This document shows positions 1-10,523 of a stretch of 64,000 bases of DNA, in pieces (position 1 is the stretch's first letter; every line of letters begins with the position of its first letter). The DNA is from Schistocephalus solidus (lineage: Eukaryota > Platyhelminthes > Cestoda > Diphyllobothriidea > Diphyllobothriidae): the NCBI GenBank assembly GCA_017591395.1, contig WEDG01000375.1, forward strand, positions 239,830 through 303,829, read 5' to 3'. The notes beneath the pieces were generated by a model, which worked only from the letters and a program-made list of their open reading frames with translations, had not been told where the DNA came from and made no database searches. The position numbers and the translations under genes were made by a program.

Positions 1-200
1 TTCAAGTTCACCACATCAGCCGGTCGTTAAACGAAATGGACAGAACAGAAAGTGAAAGGGTCAGAAGACCAGTTTGTGCTACAGGACAGACAACCAACTG
101 GGGGTGAGAGGGGGTGGGCAAATAATTGTGGTAGGATTTGTGCCGGGTAGGTGGGGGGACGGTTAGGGCTCCCTGTGTCGGAGGGGAATGGAGATGGCGA

Positions 201-726
201 TTAAATGCGACTGCAGAGAGTGAACTTAAGTAGATACTCGCTGTTACAGTACCGGAAGGCGCGGTGAAAAAGAGCTCGAACGCAGCTTCGTTTGTGGGCA
301 GCAGGATGGTTGCTCCCATAGTTGAGGATTATTTCGGCATTGGAGTCTTTTCTGTGGACGCTGGTTGCGAGCTTGCCATCACTCAATCTTTGCACAGTGA
401 CGTCGAGAAACGGGAGGATGTCGCTTGTTGCTTCTTCGAAAGTGAATTGCATGGTGGGGAATACACCATTACAACTTTGCTGCAGCCATTCCAATTCGCT
501 GTTATTTATGACCACGAATGTATCGTTTACGTAGCGGAGCCACATTTTTGGCCTGAGGTTTTTGAACCACAGCTTCTTCAAGATAGTGTAAGACTAGCTT
601 GCCAAGTAGCCGCGATATCGGTGAACCCATTAGAGTACCCTTGGGCTGTTGGTAATGCTTATCATCGGGTTGACAATAATTCTTTAGACAGAGCCCAAGC
701 AGGTCTAAAAAGTTCTGTAACAGTAA
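201..726 (-). pseudogene. Penelope-like reverse transcriptase core (inverted fragment)
   Basis: Read leftwards, this encodes the palm of a Penelope-type reverse transcriptase. A QGTLMGSPIS motif lies at about 644-615. Then comes WLRYVNDTFVVI at about 545-510, the catalytic box where family members normally have YVDD, so one catalytic aspartate is replaced by Asn. LPFLDVTV follows (about 415-392), then the thumb start RAFRYCNSEYLL (about 265-228). A frameshift separates the GSPIS block from the YVND block. The downstream part of the protein continues on the opposite strand at 727, so the fragment is inverted relative to its own C-terminus. It cannot encode an active enzyme. Confidence 0.75.
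225..251 (+). repeat. Left arm of 27-bp inverted repeat in Penelope-like copy
   Basis: These 27 bases are the reverse complement of 729-755 at 26 of 27 positions. Both arms encode the same stretch of the element (YCN-EYLL), once on each strand. They bracket the inverted reverse-transcriptase core. Confidence 0.85.
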
Positions 727-1358
727 CGTACTGTAACATCGAGTATCTACTTAAGAAAGAACTTGCCTATTTATTCCAACTATTCAAATCTAACGGATAA
801 CCGATGAGCTTCGTGAAAAACTGTCTCCGAAATCACAGGCAGCCACAAAATCAGAGTTCTTATGGAGAGGTTGTACCGAAGAAATTCAATTCATTGCCAT
901 ACATGCTGGGCATTTTGGATACGATCGCCCGACAATTAGACCGATTTGGCATCTGCATCTCTCACAAGCCAGCGTCCTCCCTGCGGGTAGCACTATTACG
1001 TTTTAAAGATCCCGTACCCAAAGAGCAGTAAACCAATGTTATTTACCGCATTCCATGTGCAAATTGCTCTTGCGCTTACGTAGGCCATATAGATCGACGA
1101 CATCGGACCCGCATAAACGAAAACAAACTGGCCATCTGCCGACACGATCCCTTGTCTCTCGTGTTTGCATACGCCATTGATTGCGACCACCGCTTCAATT
1201 GGGAGGGGACCGAAGTGGTCGCCATGGCAAGCACTAAACAGGCACGCGAATTTCTCGAATCTTGGCCCTCCGACACAAACAGTATCCACCGCCACGTCGA
1301 TCTGGATGCGCATTACGAAGGTCTGCGTGCACGGTCCACTGACTTGCGCCCACCTTAA
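727..1358 (+). pseudogene. Penelope-like element C-terminus with GIY-YIG endonuclease
   Basis: One reading frame runs from YCNIEYLLKKELAYL through a thumb/linker region (ICISHKPASSLRVALLRFKD, about 948-1010) into a GIY-YIG nuclease. The nuclease starts VIYRIPCANCSCAYVG (about 1037-1085), with the GIY and YIG positions read as VIY and YVG, and an Arg-rich helix follows. The frame has only two in-frame stops, TAA at 798-800 and TAA at 1029-1031, and no frameshift. The domain ends near DLDAHYEGLRARS before the stop at 1356-1358. In Penelope-like elements this nuclease nicks the target to prime reverse transcription. This copy is a decayed relic. Confidence 0.75.
729..755 (-). repeat. Right arm of 27-bp inverted repeat in Penelope-like copy
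   Basis: Mate of 225-251. The coding sequence continues rightwards from this arm on the plus strand and leftwards into the inverted core, so this arm marks the strand switch. Confidence 0.85.
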
Positions 1359-1600
1359 AACAACAAATGCTTAGCTAAGTGTAACCTCACTGATTCTGCA
1401 TCTCCCGCCACGTGACTTACTTTCAAAACTCTAGCACCCTTCCCCTCACATGCGACAGCTATCGTAACACGATTCACGGCCCCCCAACCAACCATGGCGT
1501 CAGACTGTCGATGTAACCTCTGTGCCCGCAAACCCTCCAGCGTGACAATCCCAACTCCGAGTTCTCATTTCGTCTGACGACGGTTTGGTGTAACCAGCTT

Positions 1601-2714
1601 AAAAATTCACGAGTAAACCTCAATTTCCTGACGAGCCTTCTTTCTTCATATATATGGTTTTGACGCTGGTTCCCCATATATTGCCAATAGAATCAAAAAT
1701 GTGCGTTCCCGAACATAAATTAGAAGAAAATGCGGTCTGGGAACCACGTTTTTTTTGTTCTGACCTTTCAAAATCAAAAATATAGATGTCCATATAAGTT
1801 AATGATAAATTGTTTACCTGAGCACCTTCGATAGAATCTTGCTTGGAACCGCGTACCATTTTTATCCTGCGGAAGGAAAACATGAGTCATAGTACAAAAT
1901 ATAATACATATATATGGAACACTAGGTATGCAAAATCGCAAATAGTTTCAGATTGTACACAGATCAGCAGTACCGAAAATTGTTACTGACGAAACGAACA
2001 CTCGTCTATATGATATTATAACACCTAGAAGCCACACTATTGTTGTAAATTTTAGACTCAGACAGCTGTTCAGTCACAAAACCGATCATCAGTTCACCAT
2101 ATTGAGGTTCAGTGAAGTAAGCGAAGAGTTTCAAATTGACTGCTTATGATGGGATCTTGCTCGGTACGCATTTTTCCGCTCGCCAACTGTATTCTTGCGA
2201 AAACTAATATTGGGTCATAGGACATTTCCGAAATATAATAAAAGGAGGGCACACTAAGGGTACAAAATGGCTGACGTCAAAATCTTTTTCGTGATCATAA
2301 GAAATCATCCGTATGCTCTAGAACTAGATACAGGACATAAAAGCACAAGTCAATTAAGCGTTTTACACTCCCTTTTTGGGCAGTGTGCTGCCCAAACGAA
2401 CACATACGAAGGGTGCAGATTTTCTGGCGCAGAAATTTATTTCACTGTCGGTACCGTTCATCAGTACACTACAGGATTAAATTAGTAAGGTATATACTCA
2501 ATTAAATTAGGATTTCAGACATTACTGCATTGGTCAGGATCTTTTTCATTACCCGCCTGTGTGATAGCCAGCTTGCTACTAACGAAACCCAGCATTCAGT
2601 CAAAGGATATGTCCCACGTATAATACATAGCTAGCTCTCAGTGTCCAAAATGTCAGACGCAGAAATTTAGTTCGCGGTCTTTACAGACTATCGTTAAGCA
2701 ATAGGCAATAAAGT
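1601..2714. other. AT-rich spacer with degenerate repeated module
   Basis: No gene is recognised. A loosely conserved module recurs at about 1834-1996, 2152-2300 and 2537-2695, and again at 3697-3815. It has GATCTTGCT near its start, a GTCATAGGACAT-like box, then ACAAAATGCCAGACGCAGA-like and CGGTCGTTACTGACG-like boxes. A 72-codon open frame at 2267-2485 sits in the second module but has no recognisable domain. A perfect 9-bp hairpin (arms 2375-2383 and 2388-2396) lies inside that frame. Confidence 0.4.
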
Positions 2715-2842
2715 TGCAAAAATGCCCTTAAACGATTCAAAAGACGACTTGGCGAGCATACGCGCTGCTTTCGATAACTTCTCTTCAGGCCCGTACAGTT
2801 ATAGGGAAACGTTGGAACGCAGTAAAAATTTAAAACATGAAA
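2715..2842 (+). repeat. Penelope-associated repeat, plus copy
   Basis: This stretch is the inverted match of 3548-3652 and also matches minus-strand copies in each 8.5-kb unit (29,584, 38,077 and 46,702). Read as protein it gives SKDDLASIRAAFDNFSSG and RETLERSKNLKHE, which is continuous with the start of the Penelope GIY-YIG frame in the mate copy. It is best read as part of a Penelope-like element or its pseudo-LTR. Confidence 0.7.
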
Positions 2843-3039
2843 TCGATAATGTTCGTCCATTTGTGTGGGTTATCTGAGGAATGCGCATAGGGGGAGGGTG
2901 ATAAGAGACAGTGTGATAGGCGGCAGTAAGTGTTTGGTAGAGCCGTTCTAGGAGAAGGGGAGGACAGAGATGACGCGGGGGATGCATGCAGTTAAGCGGC
3001 CGTTGCCCAAGCTAAGTACGGAGCTTGTACGAGGTTATT

Positions 3040-3546
3040 TTATGCGCACAAGACCGGCTTCTTCAAACTAATGGCAGTCGCTTCTGCTGCTGCTAGTAGA
3101 CGTTGACCCAGTAGCTTGGGGTAGTTTGGTGGGACCTTATAAATTACGCGGAAAGCTTCGCTGGGGTCCACACTATGCCCGGTGTCAACAAGATGTGCAA
3201 TGATGGCGCTTTTTATGCTCTTGACTTCCCCTTTGCTCAGCCATGCTGGGATGTGTTCTTTTATTCTTTTGGATAAGCGCCGACTCGTGCGACCAATATT
3301 ACCTGCTCCACAGGAGCAAGTAAATGAGTAAATGCACATGGAGGTGGTCTGAGCCGGCAACCTATCCTTGCCTTCGCCTCGTAAAAGAGGGTTGGTTGAG
3401 AACACTATCTGAAGTTTCGCTGCTGGGAACGTTTGTGTAACGGCTTGGTTAAGGCGTCTTTTCAGGAGTTCACTAGCCGAATCCCCTTGAAAGGGCACTT
3501 TGAGGAATAGAGTTTTCTTTTCCACAGTAACCTTGGCAGGTTTCAT
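3040..3546 (-). pseudogene. Penelope-like element: RT C-terminus plus GIY-YIG endonuclease
   Basis: An open frame of 168 codons on the minus strand. Residues 1-70 match the post-palm region of Penelope reverse transcriptases (LFLKVPFQGDSASELLKRRL, then LLRGEGKDRLP). A GIY-YIG domain follows with CIYSFTCSCGAGNIGRTSRR (about residues 72-91). The first motif is GIY-like (CIY), and the usual YIGRT is NIGRT, losing the conserved Tyr. The downstream SKRIKEH helix and the HLVDTGHSVD block are present, and the frame ends at KPVLCA. It is a different Penelope family from the copy at 1-1600. The catalytic reverse-transcriptase palm is absent, so this is a 5'-truncated copy. Confidence 0.8.
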
Positions 3547-3547
3547 G

Positions 3548-3652
3548 TTTTAAATTTTTACTGCGTTCCAACGTTTCCCTATAACTGTACTGGCCTGAAG
3601 AGAAGTTATCGAAAGCAGCGCGTATGCTCGCCAAGTCGTCTTTTGAATAGGC
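3548..3652 (-). repeat. Penelope-associated repeat, minus copy
   Basis: Immediately upstream, in transcript sense, of the GIY-YIG frame at 3546-3040. It is an inverted match of 2738-2842 with only a few mismatches, so the GIY-YIG fragment sits between inverted repeats of about 105 bp. Confidence 0.75.
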
Positions 3653-3892
3653 AATTAGCAATAGGATCATCAAACGACAAGTAAGTGTGTCACGGGGATC
3701 TTGCTTGATCTGTTTCTGTCCACCGCAAGCCCTCTACGTTGTGTTATAGGACATGAGCCCCATGTTATACAAAATGCCAGACGCAGACAGCTGCTTCGCG
3801 GTCGTTACTGACGTTCAATAGCTGAAGCTCATCTGATCAGTTAGCATTCGTGCATGTGAAATGACAGATTGGACGTGTCTCATTGAAGCTGT

Positions 3893-3895
<3 letters not shown>

Positions 3896-3949
<54 letters not shown>
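3896..3949. repeat. (TA)n microsatellite
   Basis: About 27 uninterrupted TA dinucleotides. The open frames that cross it on both strands are repeat artefacts. Confidence 0.98.
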
Positions 3950-3950
<1 letters not shown>

Positions 3951-5892
3951 GCGCTCTCTGTTGCCACAAATTATGTTAAGCCGAATGTGATATTGTGGTT
4001 TAGCATTGGTGTTCTTATTTCGGCCGGTTCGTTGTTGTTCTACCGGACCTAAGTAATTAGGATTGGAATAAAATGAGTTTTTAATCCTTGGTCCGCGAAA
4101 TTTATATTTGCTTTCCTGACAGTTATCTGGGGGGATTGCTTGAAAATATAATGTACACAGCACGAGCTTTTAGGCCAAGCATAGTGGAAAAACAGACCAT
4201 TGCATAGAAGGGGTATTTTAGATAATTAGTGTTTATAAATTTAATTCAATATAATGTCACAACATAACCCATTTAACATCAGTTTTTTCCACATTAAAAT
4301 GTTGAATTTTTTAACATCAGAAAACCTCTTACGCATATTGGTAGGGAAAACACTATGAAATTCTGGGACTGTAGAGATAGTAGTGGTAATAAATGTTTGT
4401 CGAAACGGCCAATCACGAATTCGTGTGGGATTCAATATTTGCTTATTCATCATCCTAGCAACATTTACTCATATTGACATAAATCGGACCGCAAGTAAAC
4501 AGGATGTCCTATCGGTAATATTAATTGAATATATTACCTTTGCTCAAGTACAACGTCAAGTGAGCCCTTCTGCTGTCTCTTAACTCACAAGTAACCACAT
4601 TTTTGCAGGGTGAGGCAATATCCTCAAAGACAACGTGCAATTGATGATCAAAGAAAAGCTCCTCAGTCCTTTTGTTATAAAAGCAAAATGAAATGGGCAA
4701 TCTTGACTAGATGTCCCAGGACTTGGGAAATCCGAAATTATCAAATTGTCGTAGAATGGAAGTGTGATATTTTCTTTTCCAATCTTACGCTTAACCTTTA
4801 CCATGGAGGCTAGTTGAATGTGTTTACGTATGTAATGTTATATACATGTGATGCGCTATTGCCTGTCCTTGCTATTATTCAGCAAGTTTTTACTAAGGTG
4901 TTACTGGTAAATCAGGATAGATAAATTAATCTTTATTCGTTTCAATAAACATTCGACCCACCATCAACGTCGGCAAATACTCATACGTCAATAACAAAAC
5001 AGCATATGAACATTGAAAATCCCTTTAAAATGCTTATGTATTACATTCAAACGTTTCAATATTGTTGATTATTCTGTTAAATCATAACACTTATATCGTC
5101 ACATTATATTGTTTATTCATTGGCACCAGAGCGAGACTTATCCGAATTCCGGTTGCCTATTGCGAATAAATAGTAGTACACATATGGACGTCTATTCTTT
5201 TAACACTAATGTGATCTTTTAAAGAGCTATTTTCCAAAATATATAACGCTTAGAATATTATCTTGGAATATAACTATAAATGATTAATAAACGCCAAATT
5301 TTATTGTATTTACTTGAATGAAAGCAAGCCACGTCCTCTATAGGAAACGTTAATTAGCGCAAGGCTTTTATCGCTTTAATTAACTGATCAGGATTTTGTC
5401 GTCATAACTGACGATAGTGCCTTCTCAGGTTACTTGCTACACTGAAAAAATCGCAAAATCGAGTGATTTTTAAATAAATTCAGTGTTGCACGTTTGCAGG
5501 TTTTAGAAAAAATTTAGGAAGGTTAACTGGACAATGACATAACAGTGGTAGAAAGTACGTAGGTTGAAGGCGTGCAGGGAGTAGCTGGGGGTATATTACT
5601 CGCATAAAATTAATTGGAACGACGGGTTTAGTTGTTTGTAATCCGATAGTTCATTTTTGGTGAGACGACATTTGCTGTACTACTTTCTAGTCAGCCGATG
5701 TCTAAACACGGCTTATCACCTGAAAGTATTTCTTATACTATTTGCCACGTGAGGGCTGTTCTGTCTAGATTATGACACAGAAAAGTTTTTCTGGTTTCGC
5801 AGGCAAACCAAATCCACACTTCACGGGGATGTGCAAACAGGCATACAAATTGGTTGAAGCCGCACCAGGCACTTACGCCTAATTACAGCGAC

Positions 5893-5980
5893 GGATAGTT
5901 GACCGGTTAAGGTAGCGGACTGAGGCGTGGAAGATGACATTGTTCATGACATCTGTTCTCAGGCTACGATCCTCTTGTCT
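5893..5980 (+). other. tRNA-like sequence, possible tRNA-derived SINE head
   Basis: TTGACCGGTTAAGG (5,899-5,912) resembles the D-arm/A-box of a Leu- or Ser-type tRNA. GGCTACGATCC (5,962-5,972) resembles a T-loop B-box at a distance that allows a long variable arm. The ends do not pair into a 7-bp acceptor stem, so it is not a working tRNA gene. A related stretch lies near 55,796. Confidence 0.25.
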
Positions 5981-6302
5981 CACTCATATCAACAAGACGC
6001 GGTTTTAAACAAGCATTATTTGCTTAAATTTCGTGGCCTTAACTGCTGATAACTTGCCGGATAGTTCAACCGTTGTCAGATAAACTTTTAACCTGAACGG
6101 AGTCATTATCAATATGACACCTTTGGCATGTTCATAAAGTTTCGGCCCGACTCAACCAATTTCTTGTGTAAAAACAAATCAGGTTGGGTGAAGTAGACGA
6201 ACATGGCACAACTAGACGGACTGAGGCAACCAAGGATGGCCATCTTCACCCGTTTATTGATTTAGACTTATTTCACAAAAATATGGAGAGACTTCTGTTA
6301 GA

Positions 6303-6677
6303 GTGTATGCAAATTGCGTGCAGACAGGTATAAACATGATGGGAAATGCAAGATCACAGACAGCGCATATGTTTTGCAGACAATACCTACCAGTTAAGAG
6401 GCATACGTTTTGTCAAAAGAACGGACCTAAGTGTATCGTTAAACGACATTCGCCTTCACTGCCGATCGTAAATGCATTCAAGCGCATAGATTGGTTAAAA
6501 TTTCGAAGCAGCATGGTGGTGTGCGACAGGGGACACAAACATACAACCGCTTCTCATGCTCAACTCAGCAAAACTATCCTTACCAATGTAGGGAGGAATT
6601 TTGTGCGCACGTTTTATTGTATCAGCTCAATTGATTTTAAGATTAGGTTTGCGATAATCGATTCAGAATATGGTTGA
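6303..6677 (+). CDS. Unrecognised 124-codon open frame
   Basis: An ATG-started open frame of 124 codons in AT-rich surroundings, longer than most chance frames nearby. The predicted protein is basic (many Lys, Arg and His) with scattered cysteines and no recognisable domain, signal peptide or membrane segment. No splice sites decide its limits. It could be chance or an old repeat fragment. It lies about 200 bp upstream of the LINE insertion. Confidence 0.15.
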   Translation: MYANCVQTGINMMGNARSQTAHMFCRQYLPVKRHTFCQKNGPKCIVKRHSPSLPIVNAFKRIDWLKFRSSMVVCDRGHKHTTASHAQLSKTILTNVGRNFVRTFYCISSIDFKIRFAIIDSEYG

Positions 6678-6880
6678 AACAGTTCTGTATCAATTTACTA
6701 TCCAGTTATCTTAACTTCATCAAATTTAATCTACTAGGTGTTCGAGTATAAATAAACTATGTGGCATATTAAAGACAAGGCTGTGTTTAGAAGTTAAACG
6801 GTTTACTACTTGCGCACTGTTTAACATATTCAGCCATTTTCGTCCACGCTGTCTTAACGTAAGTCATTGAGTACGTGGCT

Positions 6881-6892
6881 ACGTAGTTTGTG
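6881..6892 (+). repeat. Candidate target-site duplication, left
   Basis: The 12-mer ACGTAGTTTGTG occurs here and again at 12,287-12,298, exactly bounding the RTE-like element plus its 3' GC-rich repeats. It is consistent with a target-site duplication. It could instead be part of the element sequence. Confidence 0.5.
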
Positions 6893-7480
6893 GGGTGTAG
6901 GGGTACTAGTTAGGGGTAGCACTACACAGATAGCATTTGGTCGCTCCATTTGTCTCGTACAGGTGGTGAATGCTCCTGTGGCCGCCTCTAACTGGTACCC
7001 GACTCTCACCTGTGGCTCCTCGAAGTTGGGTTCTTCCCAGCGGCCACACCCCGGGCAACCGTCACGACCGGCGGGCTAAACCAGGTGAGGGTCTCCGGTG
7101 TTGTGTGTGCCTCCACACCCGGTATGCCTGACTCCCGAACTTCCCACCTCCCCCCTCTCAAAAAGTCCTACGGTGGGGGCGACAGCAACCCCGTAGGCGG
7201 CCCAGACTAACTCGGGTCGTTCTTCCACTAAAACAAAACCGTGACCCATAGTGGAGTTCGGCAGCCGTCTGGGATGTCCGAGCAGCCCTATTTAGGGATA
7301 GCACTGCTTGCCTCCTCGCGGAGGAAGGGGCTAGAAAATGTGCCCTAAAAAATTGCTGGTTCTCACGTCTTCTGCAGCCGGCCGCGGCTCGCAGATCGCA
7401 AACTACGCGGTCGTAAAACTCAAACAAACAACAATACCCCCCGTCCCCATCCCCCTCGCCATACTCTCCAGGCTGCTCGG

Positions 7481-8300
7481 GTGAGTCCACTCACACTAGC
7501 AGCCTGGAATGTTCGTTCCCTTTTAGACAATCCTAAGAGCAACCGGCCGGAACGGAGGACGGCGCTAGTCGCTCGGGAACTGGTGCGCTACAAGGTGGAC
7601 ATTGCTGCTCTCAGCGAGACCCGATTCTCTGAACAGGGTCAGCTGGAGGAGGTGGGGGCCGGCTACACTTTCTTCTGGAGCGGCCGGCCAAAGGCAGAGC
7701 GACGCGACGCTGGTGTTGCCTTTGCCATTCGTAACGACATCGTGGGACGTCTGCCCCTGTCTGCCGCAGGGTATCAATGATCGCCTGATGAGCCTCCGCC
7801 TGCCTCTTCGGGGAGACCAGTTCGCCACCATCATCAGCGCCTACGCTCCCCCAATGACGAGCTCTGATGCGGCGAAGGACAAATTCTACGAGGACCTGCA
7901 CGCCTTGCTGGCGACTGTGCCGAAAGAGGACAAGTTAATTGTCCTTGGTGATTTCAATGCCCGCGTCGGGACGGACCACGCTGCCTGGCAGGGAGTGCTG
8001 GGTCCCCACGGTCTCGGTAGCTGTAACGATAATGGCCTCCTTCTTCTGCGCACGTGCGGAACACCGTCTCCTGCTGACCAACACCTTCTTCCGCCTTCCG
8101 ACGCGGGAGAAGGCCACGTGGATGCACCCTCGGTCGCGGCGCTGGCATCTGCTGGACTATGTTCTCGTCCGGAGGCGAGATCGACAGGACGTGCTGGTAA
8201 CCAAGGCGATCCGCGATGCCGATGGTTGGACAGATCACCGCCTTGTCATCTCCCAGATGAGGCTCCGACTGCAACCCCCGACGAAGGCCCCAAGGTAAGA
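7481..8300 (+). pseudogene. RTE-like apurinic endonuclease domain, frameshifted
   Basis: The start LTLAAWNVRSLLDN, then [14 protein letters not shown], is the N-terminus of an endonuclease/exonuclease/phosphatase fold, with the conserved Asn and Glu visible. A frameshift near 7,760 moves the reading to [12 protein letters not shown], then [13 protein letters not shown] (catalytic GDFN). A second near 8,056 moves to [25 protein letters not shown] and finally [10 protein letters not shown], the terminal catalytic Asp-His pair. All key motifs are present once the frame is followed, so the domain decayed by indels and not by loss of residues. It would nick target DNA for target-primed reverse transcription. 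Confidence 0.85.
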
Positions 8301-10480
8301 GGCCGCCATGTAAGTTAAATACTATTTTATTAAATTTGCCTGCTCACCGTTTTGATTTCAGCAACCAAATAACCGAGAAACTGGAGGACCTGCATGCTCC
8401 AGATGATAACGCTACCGTGGAGACACGATGGTGTCAACTGCGAAATGTCATCCAGTCCACCGCCCTCGATGTACTCGGACGCGCACACCGTCGACACCAG
8501 GACTGGTTTGACGACAATGACGCCGACATCAGCAACTTACTCGCGGAGAAGAATAGACTACACAAAGCCTACATGGACCTTCGAACTGACGCCACCAAAG
8601 CAGCCTTCTTCAGATGCAGGCGCCTTGTACAACAACGGCTGCGGGAGATGCAGGATGCCTGGATGATCCGAAAGGCTGAGGAAATCCAGGGGTATGCGGA
8701 CCGCAATGAAATGAAAAACTTTTCCAAAGCCATCAAAGCCATCTACGGCCCGTGTATCAAGGGGTCCGCACCGCTGCTCAGCTCTGACGGCACAACACTG
8801 CTGACAGAGAAATCGCAAAATTCTGGAAGCGCTGGGCCGAGCACTTCAGAAATGTCCTTAACTGTTCATCAGCCATCTCCGATGCTGCCATTGACCGGCT
8901 CCCTCAAGTGGACACGAACAATGACCTGGATCTCCGCCTTCCCTACCAGAAACCATCCGGGCCGTGCAGCAGATTTCCAGCGGTAAAGCACCGGGATCTG
9001 ACGCAATCCCACCGGAAGTATACAAGCACGGTGGGCCCCGGCTGATGGCAGAACTCACAACACTCTTCCAGGAGATGTGGCACCAAGGACAAGTTCCTCA
9101 GGATTTCAAAGACGCGACCATCGTCCATCTCTACAAAACGGAAGGGGAACCGGCAACTCTGTGATAATCACAGAGGCATCTCGTTGCTCAACATCGCGGG
9201 GAAGATCTTCGCCCGTATCCTTCTCAATCGTCTTAACGGTCACCTAGAGCAGGGCCTGCTTCCGGAAAGCCAATGTGGCTTCCGCCGACACCGCGGAACA
9301 ACCGATATGATCTTTGCCGCCCGCCAGCTACAAGAGAAGTGTCAGGAGATGCGAACTCACCTATACACTACCTTTCGTGGATCTAACGAAAGCCTTTGAC
9401 ACGGTGAATCGTGACGGACTGTGGAAAGTCATGCAGAAATTTGGCTGTCCTAAGCGGTTCACGCACATGGTACGTCAGCTTCATGACGGGATGACGGCGC
9501 GCGTCACTGACAACGGACGGTATCCGAAGCATTCGCAGTGACCAACGGAGTGAAGCAGGGCTGCGTACTGGCCCCCCACCCTCTTCAGTCTCATGTTCTC
9601 GGCTATGCTGATGGACGCCTACCGTGATGAGCAGCCTGGTATCCGCATCGCCTACAGAACTGACGGGCACCTTCTCAACAGTCGGCGTATGCAGGCTCCA
9701 ACGCGCGTGTCTACGACTACAGTCCATGACTTGCTCTTCGCAGACGACTGCGCCCTTAACACCGTGACTGAGGAGGACATGCAAAGGAGCATGGACCTCT
9801 TTCGCCGGAGGCTGCGCCGATTTTGGATTAACAATCAGTACAGCCAAAACAGTTGTCATGCACCAGCCGCCACCCAGCGCAGAATACAATGCTCCTCGAA
9901 TCTATGTCAACGGTGCTCTACTCAAAAAAACGTGGAAACCTTCGCTTATCTAGGAAGCACGATGTCGCGCAACACGAGAATCGATGACGAGGTTGCCCAA
10001 CGGATCTCCAAAGCTAGTCAGGCTTTCGGCCGGCTGCAGTCCTCCGTGTGGAATCGCCACGGTATTCACCTGAACACCAAACTGAAGATGTACAAGGCCG
10101 TCGTCTTGTCGACACTCCTTTACGGAGCGGAAACCTGACCGTCTACTCGAACCAAGCCAGGAAGCTGAATCACTTTCATCTCAGCTGCCTCCGCAGAATA
10201 CTGAAGCTGAGATGGCAAGACAGGATCCCGGACACGGAAGTCCTGGAGCGGACCGGAATCCTCAGCATCCATGCCATGCTGAGGCAAGTGCAACTGCGAT
10301 GGAGCGGCCACCTGGTAAGAATGGACGACGAGCGACTACCCAAACGACTTTTCTACGGTGATGTCGCTACGGGTTCTCGCAGGCAGGGAGGTCAAAAACG
10401 ACGCTACAAGGACACTTTGAAGACATCGCTGAAGCAACTGCAAATCAACTCTGCGACCTGGGGAGGACCTCGCCCAGGAT
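8301..10480 (+). pseudogene. RTE-like reverse transcriptase, frameshifted
   Basis: This block continues the polyprotein. A Lys/Arg-rich linker (QDWFDDNDADISNLLAEKNR, about 8,500-8,560) leads to SSGKAPGSDAIPPEVYKHGG (from about 8,976), DNHRGISLLNIAGKIFARIL (about 9,162-9,222), ESQCGFRRHRGTTD, DLTKAFDTVNRDGLW (about 9,384-9,428), [12 protein letters not shown] (about 9,543-9,578) and the catalytic box LLFADDCAL (about 9,731-9,757). Frame changes are seen near 8,815, 9,155, 9,370, 9,525, 9,575 and 10,135. The thumb region ends with [14 protein letters not shown] and [14 protein letters not shown]. All catalytic Asp residues are visible, but no continuous frame exists. Confidence 0.85.
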
Positions 10481-10523
10481 AGACCGGCATGGAGAAGATC
10501 AGTGAAGACTGGTTCAGCGATCT

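Larger units (their letters stand above)
1..1600. mobile_element. Penelope-like element, degenerate, internally inverted
   Basis: A Penelope-like retroelement copy. A reverse-transcriptase core is read on the minus strand (about 201-726), and the reverse-transcriptase C-terminal part, linker and GIY-YIG endonuclease are read on the plus strand (about 727-1358). In an intact element all of these lie on one strand in one open frame. The GC-rich stretch after 1358 up to about 1600 is probably its 3' untranslated part. The left boundary lies outside the window or inside the first 200 bases. Family assignment comes from motifs and memory; element ends are not defined. Confidence 0.75.
3950..6880. 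other. AT-rich intergenic or intronic DNA
   Basis: I see no recognisable gene or element. It holds a tRNA-like stretch near 5,893-5,980 and one unrecognised open frame at 6,303-6,677, listed separately. The right edge at 6,881 is the boundary of the LINE insertion. Confidence 0.4.

Noticed and set aside
264..800. A 178-codon plus-strand open frame.
   Set aside because: Its first two thirds are the antisense of the Penelope reverse-transcriptase core. Only the last ~25 codons are real Penelope sequence.
3837..4163. Open frames with long Ile-Tyr repeats.
   Set aside because: They are the translated (TA)n microsatellite.
5893..5980. A functional tRNA gene.
   Set aside because: No 7-bp acceptor stem forms, and the T-arm pairs poorly.
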